This document shows, one piece after another, positions 7,886-16,070 of a stretch of DNA of 64,000 nucleotides (its first letter is position 1; every line of letters begins with the position of its first letter). The position numbers and the translations under genes are program-made. The notes beneath the pieces were generated by a model that saw only the letters and a list, made by a program, of their open reading frames with translations, was not told the origin of the DNA and made no database searches. Source of the stretch: Bacillota bacterium (GTDB lineage: Bacteria; Bacillota; Clostridia; Oscillospirales; Oscillospiraceae); assembly GCA_021768085.1 (NCBI GenBank), contig JAETOJ010000006.1, positions 61,190-125,189 of the forward strand, written 5' to 3'.

Positions 7886-9097
7886 CTATGAGCTGGGCCG
7901 GCAGGCCCGGACGATGGACAGGGGCGGCACCGCCCGGGGCAGCCTCATGCGAAACTCCATCCGGGGATGGCGGGGCTCCGTCAGGGGCTGGCCCTCCTGA
8001 TCTTCCATCATAGGGACGGTCATGGGAAAGGCGGCCACGTCCGGCCCCACCACCTCGATCTCGTCCCCGGCGGCAAATTTGTTCCGCAGGGACAGCAGGG
8101 CGTTCCCCTCGTCGTCGCAGGCCAGCACCACCGCCAGTACCTGCCAGTCCCGGATGTACCGGGCGTTCTGAGTGTACTGCCCGGGCTGGCCAAACCAGAA
8201 GCCGGTGGAGTAGTGCCGGTGGCTCACCTTGTCCACCTCCGCCCGCCAGACGGGTTCCAGCGGCCTGCCCTCCACTGCCGCGTCCACAGCGTGACGGTAG
8301 GCGGCGGTGGTCATGGCGGCGTAGTAGGCGCTTTTGGCCCGGCCCTCGATCTTCAGCGCGTTTACCCCTGCCGCCATCAGCTCCGGGATGTGGTCGATCA
8401 TACACATATCTCGGCTGTTGAGGATGAAGGTGCCCCCGTCCTCCTCGAACACGGGGAAATACTCCCCGGGGCGCTTCTCCTCCATCAGGGCGTACCGGTA
8501 GCGGCAGGGCTGGGCGCAGGCGCCCCGGGCCGCGTCCCGCCCAGTCATATAGTTGGACAGCAGGCAGCGCCCCGAGTACGACACGCACATAGCCCCGTGG
8601 ACAAAGCACTCCACCTCCAGCCCCCGGGGGGCCTTGGCGCAGATCTCCGCCACCTCGTCCAGGGACAGCTCCCGGGCCAGGATCACCCGGGAGGCCCCCA
8701 GCTCCTGCCATACCCGGGCCATCTCGTAGTTGGTGATGCCGGTCTGGGTGGACATATGCACCTGCACGTGGGGGGCGTGCCGTTTGCACAGGGCCAGCAC
8801 GTCCACCCCGGCGGCGATGACTGCGTCCGCCCCGATGGCGTCCAAATACTCCAGGTACTCCGGCAGGCGGGCCACCTCGTCGTTTCGGGCCAGGGTGTTG
8901 CAAGTGACGTGCACCCGGACGCCCCGCCTGTGGGCGGCGGTTACCGCCTCCGCCAGCCCCTCCCGGTCGAAGTTGCCGGCGAAGGCCCGCATCCCGAAGG
9001 CGTCCCCGGCCAGATACACTGCGTCTGCCCCGTAGGCCAGGGCCATGTCCAGCCGTTCCCGATCCCCGGCGGGGGAGAGCAGCTCCGGCTTACCCAT
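7886..9097 (-). CDS. Peptidase U32 family protein, TrhP-like tRNA hydroxylation factor
   Basis: A 403-residue U32 protein. The family includes TrhP, needed for 5-hydroxyuridine at tRNA position 34, and related iron-sulfur hydroxylation factors; older annotations call it collagenase-like. The N-terminal half is a TIM-barrel (PELLSPAGDRERLDMAL, then VHVTCNT). The conserved cysteines lie in the segment from GAMCVSYSGRCLLSN to GACAQPCRYRY, as expected for the Fe-S ligands. The start overlaps the mltG stop by 8 nt. In Bacillus subtilis mltG (yrrL) is also followed closely by yrrN/yrrO (trhP genes), so context supports the TrhP reading. No second U32 gene is present. Confidence 0.85.
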   Translation of the reverse strand: MGKPELLSPAGDRERLDMALAYGADAVYLAGDAFGMRAFAGNFDREGLAEAVTAAHRRGVRVHVTCNTLARNDEVARLPEYLEYLDAIGADAVIAAGVDVLALCKRHAPHVQVHMSTQTGITNYEMARVWQELGASRVILARELSLDEVAEICAKAPRGLEVECFVHGAMCVSYSGRCLLSNYMTGRDAARGACAQPCRYRYALMEEKRPGEYFPVFEEDGGTFILNSRDMCMIDHIPELMAAGVNALKIEGRAKSAYYAAMTTAAYRHAVDAAVEGRPLEPVWRAEVDKVSHRHYSTGFWFGQPGQYTQNARYIRDWQVLAVVLACDDEGNALLSLRNKFAAGDEIEVVGPDVAAFPMTVPMMEDQEGQPLTEPRHPRMEFRMRLPRAVPPLSIVRACRPSS

Positions 9098-10334
9098 TGC
9101 CGGCGGCGGCGAATTTGTCCAGCTTGGCCTGGTGCTCGGCCAGGGTGCGGCTGTACTCGTGCTGCTTCGTTTCCGGGTTCAGGGCGTAGAAATAGTAGTT
9201 GGTGCTGTCCGGATCCATGGCGGCCAGCAGGGAGGTCATGCCCGGATTGGAGATGGGCCCCTTGGGCAGGCCCGCATACTTGTAGGTGTTGTAAGGGGAG
9301 TCGATGGCCTTGTCCGCCTCGGTGGGCACCTTGCCGCCGTTGAGATACACCAGGGTGGCGTCGATCTGGAGCAGGCCCACCGTCTCCGCCTCCGGGTGCT
9401 CCAGGCGGTTGTAGATGACGGAGGCGATCTGGCGGTAGTCGCTGCGCTCCTCGGTGTTGGTGCCGTCCGTCTCCTTCTCGATCATGGAGGCGATGGTGAC
9501 AATGTCGTGGAGGGAGTAGGCGGGGGCGTTCTCCCCCTCTCCGGCAAAGCGATCCATATACTGATCCATCTTGGCGTCGAAGTTCACCAGCATCTTGTTG
9601 AGCACGTACTTGGGATTCTCTCCCAGCTCAAAGGTGTAGGTGTCCGGGAACAGGTAGCCCTCCAGCCGGTGGTAGTCCCCCAGGGGGACGTCCCGGAGCC
9701 AGTCAAAGGCATAGTCCCAATTGGCGGACATGTCCCGGAGCCTGTCCACTGAGGCCACCCCTCGTTTATCCAGCAGATCGAAAAGCTGATCAATGGTATA
9801 GCCCTCGGGGATGGTGAGGTCGATGGTTTTGCGGGTGGTGGAGGAGGAGCCCATGTTGGACACCAGTGCTCGATAGTCCATCTCGGTGTCCAGAGTGTAG
9901 GTGCCCGGGGCGATCTTGTCCTCGGCGTGGGAGAACCAGGCGTAGAGTTTGAATAGGAACTTGTACTCGATGAGGCCCTCCTGTTCCAGGGTGTCCACCA
10001 CCTGGCTGAATTTGGTGTTCTCGTCAATGGTGATCTCCACCGACACCGCCTCCTTGTTCAGCCCCAGCAGGTCGCAGGCCCACACCCAGCCCAGGGTGGC
10101 CAGGATCGCGGACAAGCCGATGACCAGCAGCACGTACAAAAAGGCCCCGGCCACCCGGGCCCCGGCGCTGCGCTTCAGCCGGGAGGAGCGCCGGGGACGG
10201 CGCTGGGAAGGGGACTGGCTGCTCTGGCCGCGCTCGGGGCGGTCGTAATCATAGCGCTCCCGGCTGTTCTGGCTGCGCTGGGAGTGGCTGCGGTCGCCTG
10301 ACCCGCGGGGGGCGGCGCGTCTGCCTTCTGCCAT
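9090..10334 (-). CDS. mltG: Endolytic murein transglycosylase MltG
   Basis: Membrane enzyme that cuts nascent peptidoglycan glycan strands. The N-terminal ~85 residues are a basic, Ser/Gln/Arg-rich cytoplasmic tail; one transmembrane helix (about VAGAFLYVLLVIGLSAIL) follows. A LysM-like subdomain precedes the YceG domain, which has the catalytic Glu in IASMIEKETD and the conserved YNTYKYAGLPKGPISNPG. ATG 10334 has AAGGAGTG 6 nt upstream; the reading from 10418 lacks one. The stop overlaps the U32 gene start. Length is at the upper end for the family because of the cytoplasmic tail. Confidence 0.95.
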   Translation of the reverse strand: MAEGRRAAPRGSGDRSHSQRSQNSRERYDYDRPERGQSSQSPSQRRPRRSSRLKRSAGARVAGAFLYVLLVIGLSAILATLGWVWACDLLGLNKEAVSVEITIDENTKFSQVVDTLEQEGLIEYKFLFKLYAWFSHAEDKIAPGTYTLDTEMDYRALVSNMGSSSTTRKTIDLTIPEGYTIDQLFDLLDKRGVASVDRLRDMSANWDYAFDWLRDVPLGDYHRLEGYLFPDTYTFELGENPKYVLNKMLVNFDAKMDQYMDRFAGEGENAPAYSLHDIVTIASMIEKETDGTNTEERSDYRQIASVIYNRLEHPEAETVGLLQIDATLVYLNGGKVPTEADKAIDSPYNTYKYAGLPKGPISNPGMTSLLAAMDPDSTNYYFYALNPETKQHEYSRTLAEHQAKLDKFAAAGNG

Positions 10335-10557
10335 TTGCTTCACTCCTTGCATAGGATGGGATGGCCCGGGAAAAACCCGGGGTTGGGGCGGCGGGAACCC
10401 CTTTCCCGCCCACCGCATAGTATGACCCAGAAACGGGAACGGAAGCCAAACCGGCTGCCGCGCCCGTCGGCTTCGAGGATCCGCTCCGGCGCCGGGGGAA
10501 CCCGACGTCCGAGCCGGTCTCCGAGACCGGACAAATCTTCAGTGAGGTGACAAAATC

Positions 10558-10764
10558 ATGTGTTGTGGTAACAATGGTGGTTTCGGCGGGGGTTGCTGGT
10601 GGATCATCATCCTGATCCTCCTGCTGTGCTGCTGCTGCGGCAACGGGAACAGCTGGGGCGGCAACAACAACGGTTGTTGCTGCTGCTGCTGTGGCGGTAA
10701 CAACAACGGCTGTGGCTGTGGCTGCGGCAACAACAACTGCGGCTGCAACGACGGTTGCTGCTAA
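10558..10764 (+). CDS. Cys/Gly/Asn-rich mini membrane protein (68 aa, 20 Cys)
   Basis: A very small protein: a Gly/Cys head, one short hydrophobic helix (WWIIILILLL, residues 14-23), then a tail built of CCCC, CCCCCC and GCGCGCG blocks separated by NNN triplets. Twenty of 68 residues are Cys. GAGGTGA lies 7 nt before the ATG, so translation is credible. The layout (Gly-rich head plus tiny helix) recalls the YjcZ/tiny-TM sporulation proteins of Bacillus, but the cysteine-rich tail is different. It stands alone and divergent from mltG. Function unknown; metal binding or a cross-linked spore or envelope layer are possibilities. Confidence 0.75.
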   Translation: MCCGNNGGFGGGCWWIIILILLLCCCCGNGNSWGGNNNGCCCCCCGGNNNGCGCGCGNNNCGCNDGCC

Positions 10765-10780
10765 CCAGAAGCGCGGAGCG

Positions 10781-10893
10781 CCCGGGAGCAGGTGACTAAG
10801 ACCCGGAGCGGAGCGAAAACCCAGAGGGGCCGCAGGCCCCGGCGGGTTTTTGCGAAGTCGGAGGGGCTTAGGCGCCGTCGCGAAGGGCGCGCA
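10781..10893 (+). repeat. ~115-bp dispersed hairpin element, copy 1
   Basis: Begins near CGGGAGCAGGTGACTAAG and ends near GCTTAGGCGCCGTCGCG; the inner part folds as GCGAAAACCC...GGGTTTTTGCG around a GGGGCCGCAGGCCCC hairpin. It is homologous to the element at 24508-24636 in the opposite orientation: shared blocks include CCGGAGCGGAGC, GAAAA-CCC, GGGTTTT-GCG, AGTCGGAG and CCGTCGCG. It follows the Cys-rich gene directly and fills much of the 311-bp gap at 10765-11075, which has no other gene. Confidence 0.75.
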
Positions 10894-11046
10894 GCGTGAC
10901 AACGCCGCGGGGCAAGGCCGGAGAGCTTAGAACCGCGACGCGAACAGGCGAAGCGCGAAAACTGCCGCCGCAAGCTGGGGCCCGGATGGGATTCCCCGCA
11001 GCCGGAGGCCGTCCGGCGCCGCCTGTGTCGGTAAAAGTACCCAATC

Positions 11047-11072
11047 GGGCGGAGGGCGTAAGCCCTCCGCCC
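11047..11072 (-). terminator. Hairpin terminator after the 5-FTHF cyclo-ligase gene
   Basis: Perfect 11-bp stem GGGCGGAGGGC/GCCCTCCGCCC with a 4-nt loop, 3 nt after the stop on the minus strand. There is no clear U-run downstream, so termination efficiency is uncertain. Confidence 0.55.
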
Positions 11073-11075
11073 CCG

Positions 11076-11603
11076 TTATTCCTCGATCAGGACGAGCTTT
11101 ACCGGCACATCGAACGCCTCCCGGGGCATATGTTCCACCAGTCGGCCAGGGCGGCACACGCACACCGTATAGCCGGAGAAGTCCACCAGCCAGCGGTCGT
11201 AATACCCCCCGCCCCAGCCCAGGCGGTAGCCCTCCCGGTCGCACATGAGGTGGGGGATCAGGGCCGTCTCAATCTCCCCCTTGGGGATAACGGGGCAGTC
11301 CTCGTCCGGCTCGGGGATGCCGAACCGGTTGGGGACAAGCCGGTCCAAATCCAGCACCTGCCGGGCCTCCATGCCCCGGTGGGGCAGCACCACCGGCAGG
11401 GCCACTCGCTTGCCCATATCCAGCAGGGCCCGTATGAGGGGTACAGTGTCCGGCTCCCGGCCGGTGCCGTAAAAGGCCATCACGGTGCTGGCCGCCTCCA
11501 CCTGGGGGAGAGCCAGGAATCGCTCAAACAGCGCCCCCGCCTCCACCTGGGGCAGGGCAGCGGCGTGGCGGCGCAGCTCCTCTTTGCGTTCTTTGACCGT
11601 CAT
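11076..11603 (-). CDS. 5-formyltetrahydrofolate cyclo-ligase
   Basis: Cytosolic one-carbon enzyme that converts 5-formyl-THF to 5,10-methenyl-THF with ATP. Length (175 aa) is normal for the YgfA/MTHFS family. The N-terminus has ERKEELRRHAAALP; the nucleotide/folate signature GYRLGWGGGYYDR is present near residue 130. The start codon overlaps the stop of the DJ-1/PfpI gene (ATGA), indicating translational coupling. A hairpin follows immediately. Confident call. Confidence 0.95.
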   Translation of the reverse strand: MTVKERKEELRRHAAALPQVEAGALFERFLALPQVEAASTVMAFYGTGREPDTVPLIRALLDMGKRVALPVVLPHRGMEARQVLDLDRLVPNRFGIPEPDEDCPVIPKGEIETALIPHLMCDREGYRLGWGGGYYDRWLVDFSGYTVCVCRPGRLVEHMPREAFDVPVKLVLIEE

Positions 11604-12157
11604 GCGCCGTAGTGGAGGTCGGTGTGGAGGCGGCAGGCGGCGGGGATGCCTGCCAGCTGCTCCGCCAGGGCCAGGGCGAAGTCGAAGGCGGTGCCGGGGG
11701 CCTGGCTGGTGATCAGCTTACCCTGGATCACCACCGGCTCGTCCATCTGGGGGAGGGCGCCGGCTTTCTCCAACTCACCCTCCATGCCCGGGTAGCAGAC
11801 GCAGGGCACACCCTTGGGCAGCAGGCCCGCCCGGGCCAGCAGGGTGGGGGCGGCGCAGATGGCCGCCAGCCAGATCTCGGGATCGCCCGCCGCCTGGCGG
11901 ATCAGGGCCATGGCGTCGGCGCTGCCCTCCATGGAGGCCACGCCCCCCATACCTCCGGGGAGCACCACCATATCGCCTGCTTCCAGCGTGACATGCTCCA
12001 CGGACAGGTCGGCCTTCACCGTGATGCCGTGGGATCCGGTGATAAAGTCCCCGCCAATGCCCGTCAAGGCCACGGTCACGTCGGCGCGCCGCAGCACGTC
12101 TGCCGTCACCAGGGCCTCGGCCTCCTCAAAGCCTTCGCCCAGCAGAATATAAACCAT
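11600..12157 (-). CDS. DJ-1/PfpI family protein
   Basis: A 185-residue class I glutamine-amidotransferase-like protein of the DJ-1 subfamily, often linked to protection from reactive carbonyls. It shows the acidic elbow residue in EGFEEAEA, the VLPGGMGG turn, and the nucleophile Cys in AAICAAPTLLARAG. ATG 12157 has GAGGTGG 7 nt upstream and gives the canonical MVYILLGEGFEE start; the ATG at 12178 has none. Coupled to the cyclo-ligase by a 4-nt overlap, an arrangement that recurs in Clostridia. Substrate not determinable. Confidence 0.92.
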   Translation of the reverse strand: MVYILLGEGFEEAEALVTADVLRRADVTVALTGIGGDFITGSHGITVKADLSVEHVTLEAGDMVVLPGGMGGVASMEGSADAMALIRQAAGDPEIWLAAICAAPTLLARAGLLPKGVPCVCYPGMEGELEKAGALPQMDEPVVIQGKLITSQAPGTAFDFALALAEQLAGIPAACRLHTDLHYGA

Positions 12158-12197
12158 ACCGGTTCCACCTCTCCACATGATATCATCTTGTAAACGT

Positions 12198-12926
12198 CTA
12201 TTTCCCGCGGATCCGGGCCCCCGCCGCCGATGCCAGGAACAAAGGCAGCTTGGCCATCCGGCCCGCCCGGGAGGGCTGCTTCATCAGCCGGTAGAGCCAC
12301 TCCAACCCCAGCTTCTGGAACTGCTCTGGGGCCCGCTCCACCTTGCCGGCAAACACGTCCAGGGAGCCGCCCAGGCCGATGAGCAGCCGGGCCCCCGTCT
12401 CCCCGCCGTGGGCGGCGATCCACTTCTCCTGCTTGGGGAAGCCCAGGCACACAAACACCACGTCCGCCCGGGCGTCCCGGATCTTCTGCACCACCGGGCC
12501 GTCCTCTTTGAAAAAGCCGTCGTGGGTGCCGCAGATCACCAGCCCCGGATGGGTGGCCTGGAGGTTGGCGGCGGCCTGCTCTGCCACGCCGGGGGCGGCC
12601 CCCAGCAGGAACAGCCGCCTGCCCGTCTCCGCCATGCGGCCCATGAGGGCGGAGGCGAAGTCAATGCCGGGCACCCGACCCTTCAGGGGGCGGCCCAGGA
12701 TTTTGGCGGCGTGGATGATGCCGATCCCGTCAGGTATGACCAGATCGGCGTCCGCCAGGATTTGGGCGTATTCGGGATCCCTCCCGGCGCACTGGACGAT
12801 CTCCGGGTTGGGGGTGGCGGCCAGATGGGGGCCGTTTTCCTCCAGCAGGGCCATGGCCCGCTCCACCGCCTCGTCCAGGGTCACATTGTCAAAGGCCACG
12901 CCCAGCACGTCCACCCGCACGTCCAT
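12198..12926 (-). CDS. WecG/TagA/CpsF family glycosyltransferase
   Basis: GT26-family transferase of 242 residues, normal for TagA-like enzymes that add ManNAc (or a related sugar) to a polyprenyl-linked GlcNAc in wall teichoic acid or surface polysaccharide synthesis. Seen: MDVRVDVLGVAFDNVT start, ATPNPEIVQ, LVIPDGIGI, GRVPGIDF, FLLGAAPGVAEQAA and LGFPKQEKWIA, all family landmarks in order. The C-terminal appendage (EWLYRLMKQPSRAGR) that mediates membrane association is present. No other wall-polymer genes are adjacent; it lies 40 nt upstream of the DJ-1 gene and may share its transcript. Confidence 0.9.
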   Translation of the reverse strand: MDVRVDVLGVAFDNVTLDEAVERAMALLEENGPHLAATPNPEIVQCAGRDPEYAQILADADLVIPDGIGIIHAAKILGRPLKGRVPGIDFASALMGRMAETGRRLFLLGAAPGVAEQAAANLQATHPGLVICGTHDGFFKEDGPVVQKIRDARADVVFVCLGFPKQEKWIAAHGGETGARLLIGLGGSLDVFAGKVERAPEQFQKLGLEWLYRLMKQPSRAGRMAKLPLFLASAAGARIRGK

Positions 12927-13114
12927 CCCTCCTGTGTTCCGTCAATAATCTTATACAGTTTAGCACAAGCCGGGGAAAAAGTCTATTTAATAATTTGTGA
13001 ACAGACGCGCCCCCCGGCGTCCGGGCGGAAACCGCGCCGGGGCGGGGGGCGGAAGGCGCGGGCTTTGAGGGACCACTGAATAAATCCCCGCACGTTGATT
13101 TAAGCAGTGCTTTC

Positions 13115-14404
13115 TTAACGGATCTTCCGGGCCTCCAGGTAGAACCGCTTGTCGTGGGGTTCTCCCATGGAGAAGGTCTTGCGGGGCAGGGCCCCCTCGT
13201 GGATCACGGTGGGGAACAGCTCTCGCTTGTCCATGGGGGGCAGGAGGAAGGCCACGTTGCCGGGGCGGGCGGCGAATTCCCGGGCCACGTCCTCCCCGTG
13301 GATGTAGTCCACCCGGCCCTTGTGGGCCATCAGGTAGTCGTCCAGGAAACCCTGGAGAGCTCCCACAGGCATATGGGCGGCGGAGCGGGGCAGGGTGATC
13401 AAGCCCTCCCCACCGGCGGACACGTACCGCAGGGGCAGGCCGTTCTCCACCGATCCCGCCCCCCGGCGGGCGCCAGGGAAGGCCCGGATCAGGGCATCCA
13501 GCAGGGCGTCCGGCTCGGTGTGGAACACCACCCGGTGGATGGGTTCGAACTCCAGGCTGCCGTCGTGGAGGTTCACCAGCTCGCACAGGGCGAACCGGGC
13601 GGGGAGGGAATCCCACTTTTCCGGGGGGGTCAGCCGCTTCTGCCGCTCATAGCACTCCTTGGCGGTGGCCAGGGAGTGGTTGCCATCCCCCACGGCGAAC
13701 AGCATGACGGGCTGGCTCTCCGTGCCGTACCGGGCGTTGAAGGCGGCGGGATCCGCCAGAGCGGACAGCGCCCCGGCCACCTGGGCCAACTGCGCCTCCC
13801 CCAGCAGCCAGCCCTTCAGGTGTCCCCCCCGCTCCATCAGGTCGAAGTCGTACAGCAGCTCCATATCGGCGGTCTGGGCAGCCAGGGGCTCGATGACGGT
13901 GCCCGCCGGGTCGTCGGTGAGCAGCATGGCATGGGGCAGCTCGATAGGGGCGTTCTTGCGCACTGCCACCCGGGGCGGTATGCGGGGCATGACCACCCCC
14001 TCGGTGGCCCGGATGAGGGCGTCGGAGCCCGGCTCGTAGTCGTAATCCTTGAGATCCGCCATGCCTACCAGCCCCCGGCGCACCTTGCCGTTGTCCAGGG
14101 TGCGTTCCACGTAGATCAGGGCCCCGGGCAGGGTCTTGAACCGGCCCTCCCGGACGTACCGGGCCATGGTGGCGTTGATGTCCATGATGTCCATCTCCAC
14201 CTGGGGGCCGTCCAGGCTGCTCTCGGGCAGGATGAGCCGCAGGGCGGAGGGGGCGCGGCCCACCCGCTCCTCCACCCGCTGCCAGTACTCGGGCTGGGAG
14301 GTGTACTGATCGCAGGCCACCACGGCCCACTTGTCGTAGTCGCAGCCCTGGGGGAGGAGGATGTCGGCGGGGCGGAAGGGGAGGCTGGTGAAATCAGCGT
14401 TCAT
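13115..14404 (-). CDS. DUF1015 family protein, probable link to serine metabolism
   Basis: A 429-residue member of DUF1015 (COG4198), biochemically uncharacterised as far as I know. The N-terminus FRPADILLPQGCDYDKWAVVACDQY and the internal FAVGDGNHSLATAKECY are family hallmarks; DGNHSLATAK resembles the nucleotide-binding loop of ParB/SerK-like kinases. It follows thrH (phosphoserine phosphatase) by 32 nt in one operon. In other Clostridia DUF1015 genes often lie beside serA/serC, so a role in serine or phosphoserine metabolism is a reasonable inference. Ribosome site AGAGG is upstream of the ATG. Confidence 0.85.
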   Translation of the reverse strand: MNADFTSLPFRPADILLPQGCDYDKWAVVACDQYTSQPEYWQRVEERVGRAPSALRLILPESSLDGPQVEMDIMDINATMARYVREGRFKTLPGALIYVERTLDNGKVRRGLVGMADLKDYDYEPGSDALIRATEGVVMPRIPPRVAVRKNAPIELPHAMLLTDDPAGTVIEPLAAQTADMELLYDFDLMERGGHLKGWLLGEAQLAQVAGALSALADPAAFNARYGTESQPVMLFAVGDGNHSLATAKECYERQKRLTPPEKWDSLPARFALCELVNLHDGSLEFEPIHRVVFHTEPDALLDALIRAFPGARRGAGSVENGLPLRYVSAGGEGLITLPRSAAHMPVGALQGFLDDYLMAHKGRVDYIHGEDVAREFAARPGNVAFLLPPMDKRELFPTVIHEGALPRKTFSMGEPHDKRFYLEARKIR

Positions 14405-14436
14405 GGCGAAAACCTCTTTTCAAGGGAAAATAGGCG

Positions 14437-15036
14437 TTACAGGACGGCTTTGATGGCGTTGAGCAGGTCGTCGAATTCCTCAAAGGCGGGGATATCGGGA
14501 TAATCCGCCTTGATCTGGGTGGTGGACTTAAACAGGAAGCCCGCCTTGCCGGCCTGAATCATGGCCAGGTCGTTGAAGCTGTCCCCGGCGGCGATAGTCT
14601 CAAAGCCGCAGGACTGGAGGGCCTTCACCGTGGTGAGCTTGGACTTGGGACAGCGCATTTTGTAGCCGGTGATCCCGCCGTCCGGGGCCACTTCCAAGGT
14701 GTTGCAGAACAGGGTGGGCCAGTTCAGCTTGGCCATGAGGGGCTTGGCGAACTGCTCGAAGGTGTCGCTCAAAATCACCACCTGGGTGAGCTGACGCAGT
14801 TCGTCCAAAAACTCCTTTGCCCCGGGGAGGGGGTCGATTGTGGCGATGACGGCCTGGATCTCGCCGAGGCCCAGGCCGTGCTCACGCAGCACGCCTAAGC
14901 GCCAGGTCATGAGCTTGTCGTAATCGGGCTCGTCCCGGGTGGTGCGGGCCAGCTCCGGGATGCCGCTGGCCTGGGAGAAAGCGATCCAGATCTCGGGAAC
15001 CAGGACGCCCTCCATATCCAAACAGACGATGTTCAT
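14437..15036 (-). CDS. thrH: Phosphoserine phosphatase / phosphoserine:homoserine phosphotransferase ThrH
   Basis: HAD-superfamily enzyme of 199 residues. The N-terminal CLDMEGVLVPEIWIAF matches the ThrH signature almost exactly, with the nucleophile Asp at position 6; motif II is VVILSDTF and motif III/IV is AGDSFNDLAM. ThrH dephosphorylates phosphoserine, and in Pseudomonas can also transfer phosphate to homoserine. ATG 15036 gives the canonical start. Its operon partners are an aminotransferase, an acyltransferase and DUF1015. It probably replaces SerB for serine synthesis here. Confidence 0.92.
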   Translation of the reverse strand: MNIVCLDMEGVLVPEIWIAFSQASGIPELARTTRDEPDYDKLMTWRLGVLREHGLGLGEIQAVIATIDPLPGAKEFLDELRQLTQVVILSDTFEQFAKPLMAKLNWPTLFCNTLEVAPDGGITGYKMRCPKSKLTTVKALQSCGFETIAAGDSFNDLAMIQAGKAGFLFKSTTQIKADYPDIPAFEEFDDLLNAIKAVL

Positions 15037-15077
15037 AGAATCCTCAACCTTCCTTTCCACGGTGTTCCTAAAGCGAT

Positions 15078-16070
15078 TTATACCATTCCCATCAGGATTT
15101 TTGCAGGCCTGATCCGTTCACATATATACTTGATGATGATGTATGACAGGAAAAAGTCCACAAGCATATTGAACGCTATAATGGCAAACGGATTCGTAAC
15201 TTGCAGAATAGAAACGATGATTGTCCGGCTGATCACCAGCAGGAATCCGTTCAAAAGATAGATTTGCAGGCTATAGGATCCAAATCGGCTGAATATCTGA
15301 ACCAACACGCCATAGCGCAGGGAACGATAGAGCGTGATAATTCCTGTCAATGCCGTTACAATACCCAGGTACGGTGGGTTCAGCTCAATTAAAATGAACC
15401 ACAGCATCAATAAAACCACAGTCACGGCGGCGGCTTTCAGCCTGCCCGGCTTAAAGTCAAAAATGGTGTTCCCCAGATATTCCCTGACCATGACGCCGAT
15501 TGTGAAATAGAACAGATAATAGATCACTTCCCCCAGCCTAAACATTGGGATGGGCGTCCACGTAAAATGCACGAGCAGCAGCAGGGCCAGCGTACCGGCA
15601 AACAGATATACGCTCCTTTTGATCCATCCGTATATAAACGGGTAAATCAAAAAGATGATAAACAGCACATATAAGAACCAGAGTTCGCCGCCGTCAAAAA
15701 TAATTTTTTGAACCGATTCGGCGATTCCCCTCGGCCTGTTTACCAGGTTGGGGAATAAATATCTGGGTATTAAGTCCAGAACATTAAAAGCAAAATATGG
15801 GATAAGGAGCCTTTTTACCTTTTTCCATATGAAGTGCCTATAGCTTCCACGATAGGAAAAGCAAAAACCGGATATCACAAAAAACAGCGGCATATGCACG
15901 CTGGACAGCCATCGAAAGACAAGCTCGCATAAATCATTCTGGTGCAAATCAATGGGATACAATATGATACTGTGGCCCAGTACGACTAAAAATATGGCAA
16001 TCCCCTTTAAAGCGTCAATTTGACGATAATAGATTTTTTCTGTCAACGCCGGTGTTTTCTCTGTACTCAT
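15078..16070 (-). CDS. Acyltransferase 3-family membrane protein
   Basis: Integral membrane O-acyltransferase of 330 residues, related to fucose 4-O-acetylase/OafA-type proteins that acetylate surface sugars. Seen: RQIDALKGIAIFLVVLGHSI with the conserved His in helix 1, HMPLFFVISGFCFSYRG, LWFLYVLFIIFLIYPF, and about ten hydrophobic helices. The real start is ATG 16070 (GGAG 7 nt upstream), overlapping the aminotransferase stop by 4 nt; the reading frame extends much further upstream but that part is a shadow of the aminotransferase. Base composition is visibly AT-richer than every neighbour, with codons such as ATA, TTA and AAA, pointing to horizontal acquisition into an existing operon. Confidence 0.88.
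   Translation of the reverse strand: MSTEKTPALTEKIYYRQIDALKGIAIFLVVLGHSIILYPIDLHQNDLCELVFRWLSSVHMPLFFVISGFCFSYRGSYRHFIWKKVKRLLIPYFAFNVLDLIPRYLFPNLVNRPRGIAESVQKIIFDGGELWFLYVLFIIFLIYPFIYGWIKRSVYLFAGTLALLLLVHFTWTPIPMFRLGEVIYYLFYFTIGVMVREYLGNTIFDFKPGRLKAAAVTVVLLMLWFILIELNPPYLGIVTALTGIITLYRSLRYGVLVQIFSRFGSYSLQIYLLNGFLLVISRTIIVSILQVTNPFAIIAFNMLVDFFLSYIIIKYICERIRPAKILMGMV

Noticed and set aside
7967..9343. Long plus-strand open frame opposite the U32 and mltG genes
   Set aside because: It is a shadow of the high-GC minus-strand genes: His/Gly/Pro-rich translation, no ribosome site and no family resemblance.
10249..10902. Minus-strand frame with Ala/Val/Thr runs opposite the Cys-rich gene
   Set aside because: The runs are the complement of the repeated Cys/Gly/Asn codons; no ribosome site and no conserved motif.
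13535..13560. GGTTCGAACTCC resembling a tRNA T-arm
   Set aside because: It lies within the DUF1015 coding sequence and no cloverleaf can be built around it.
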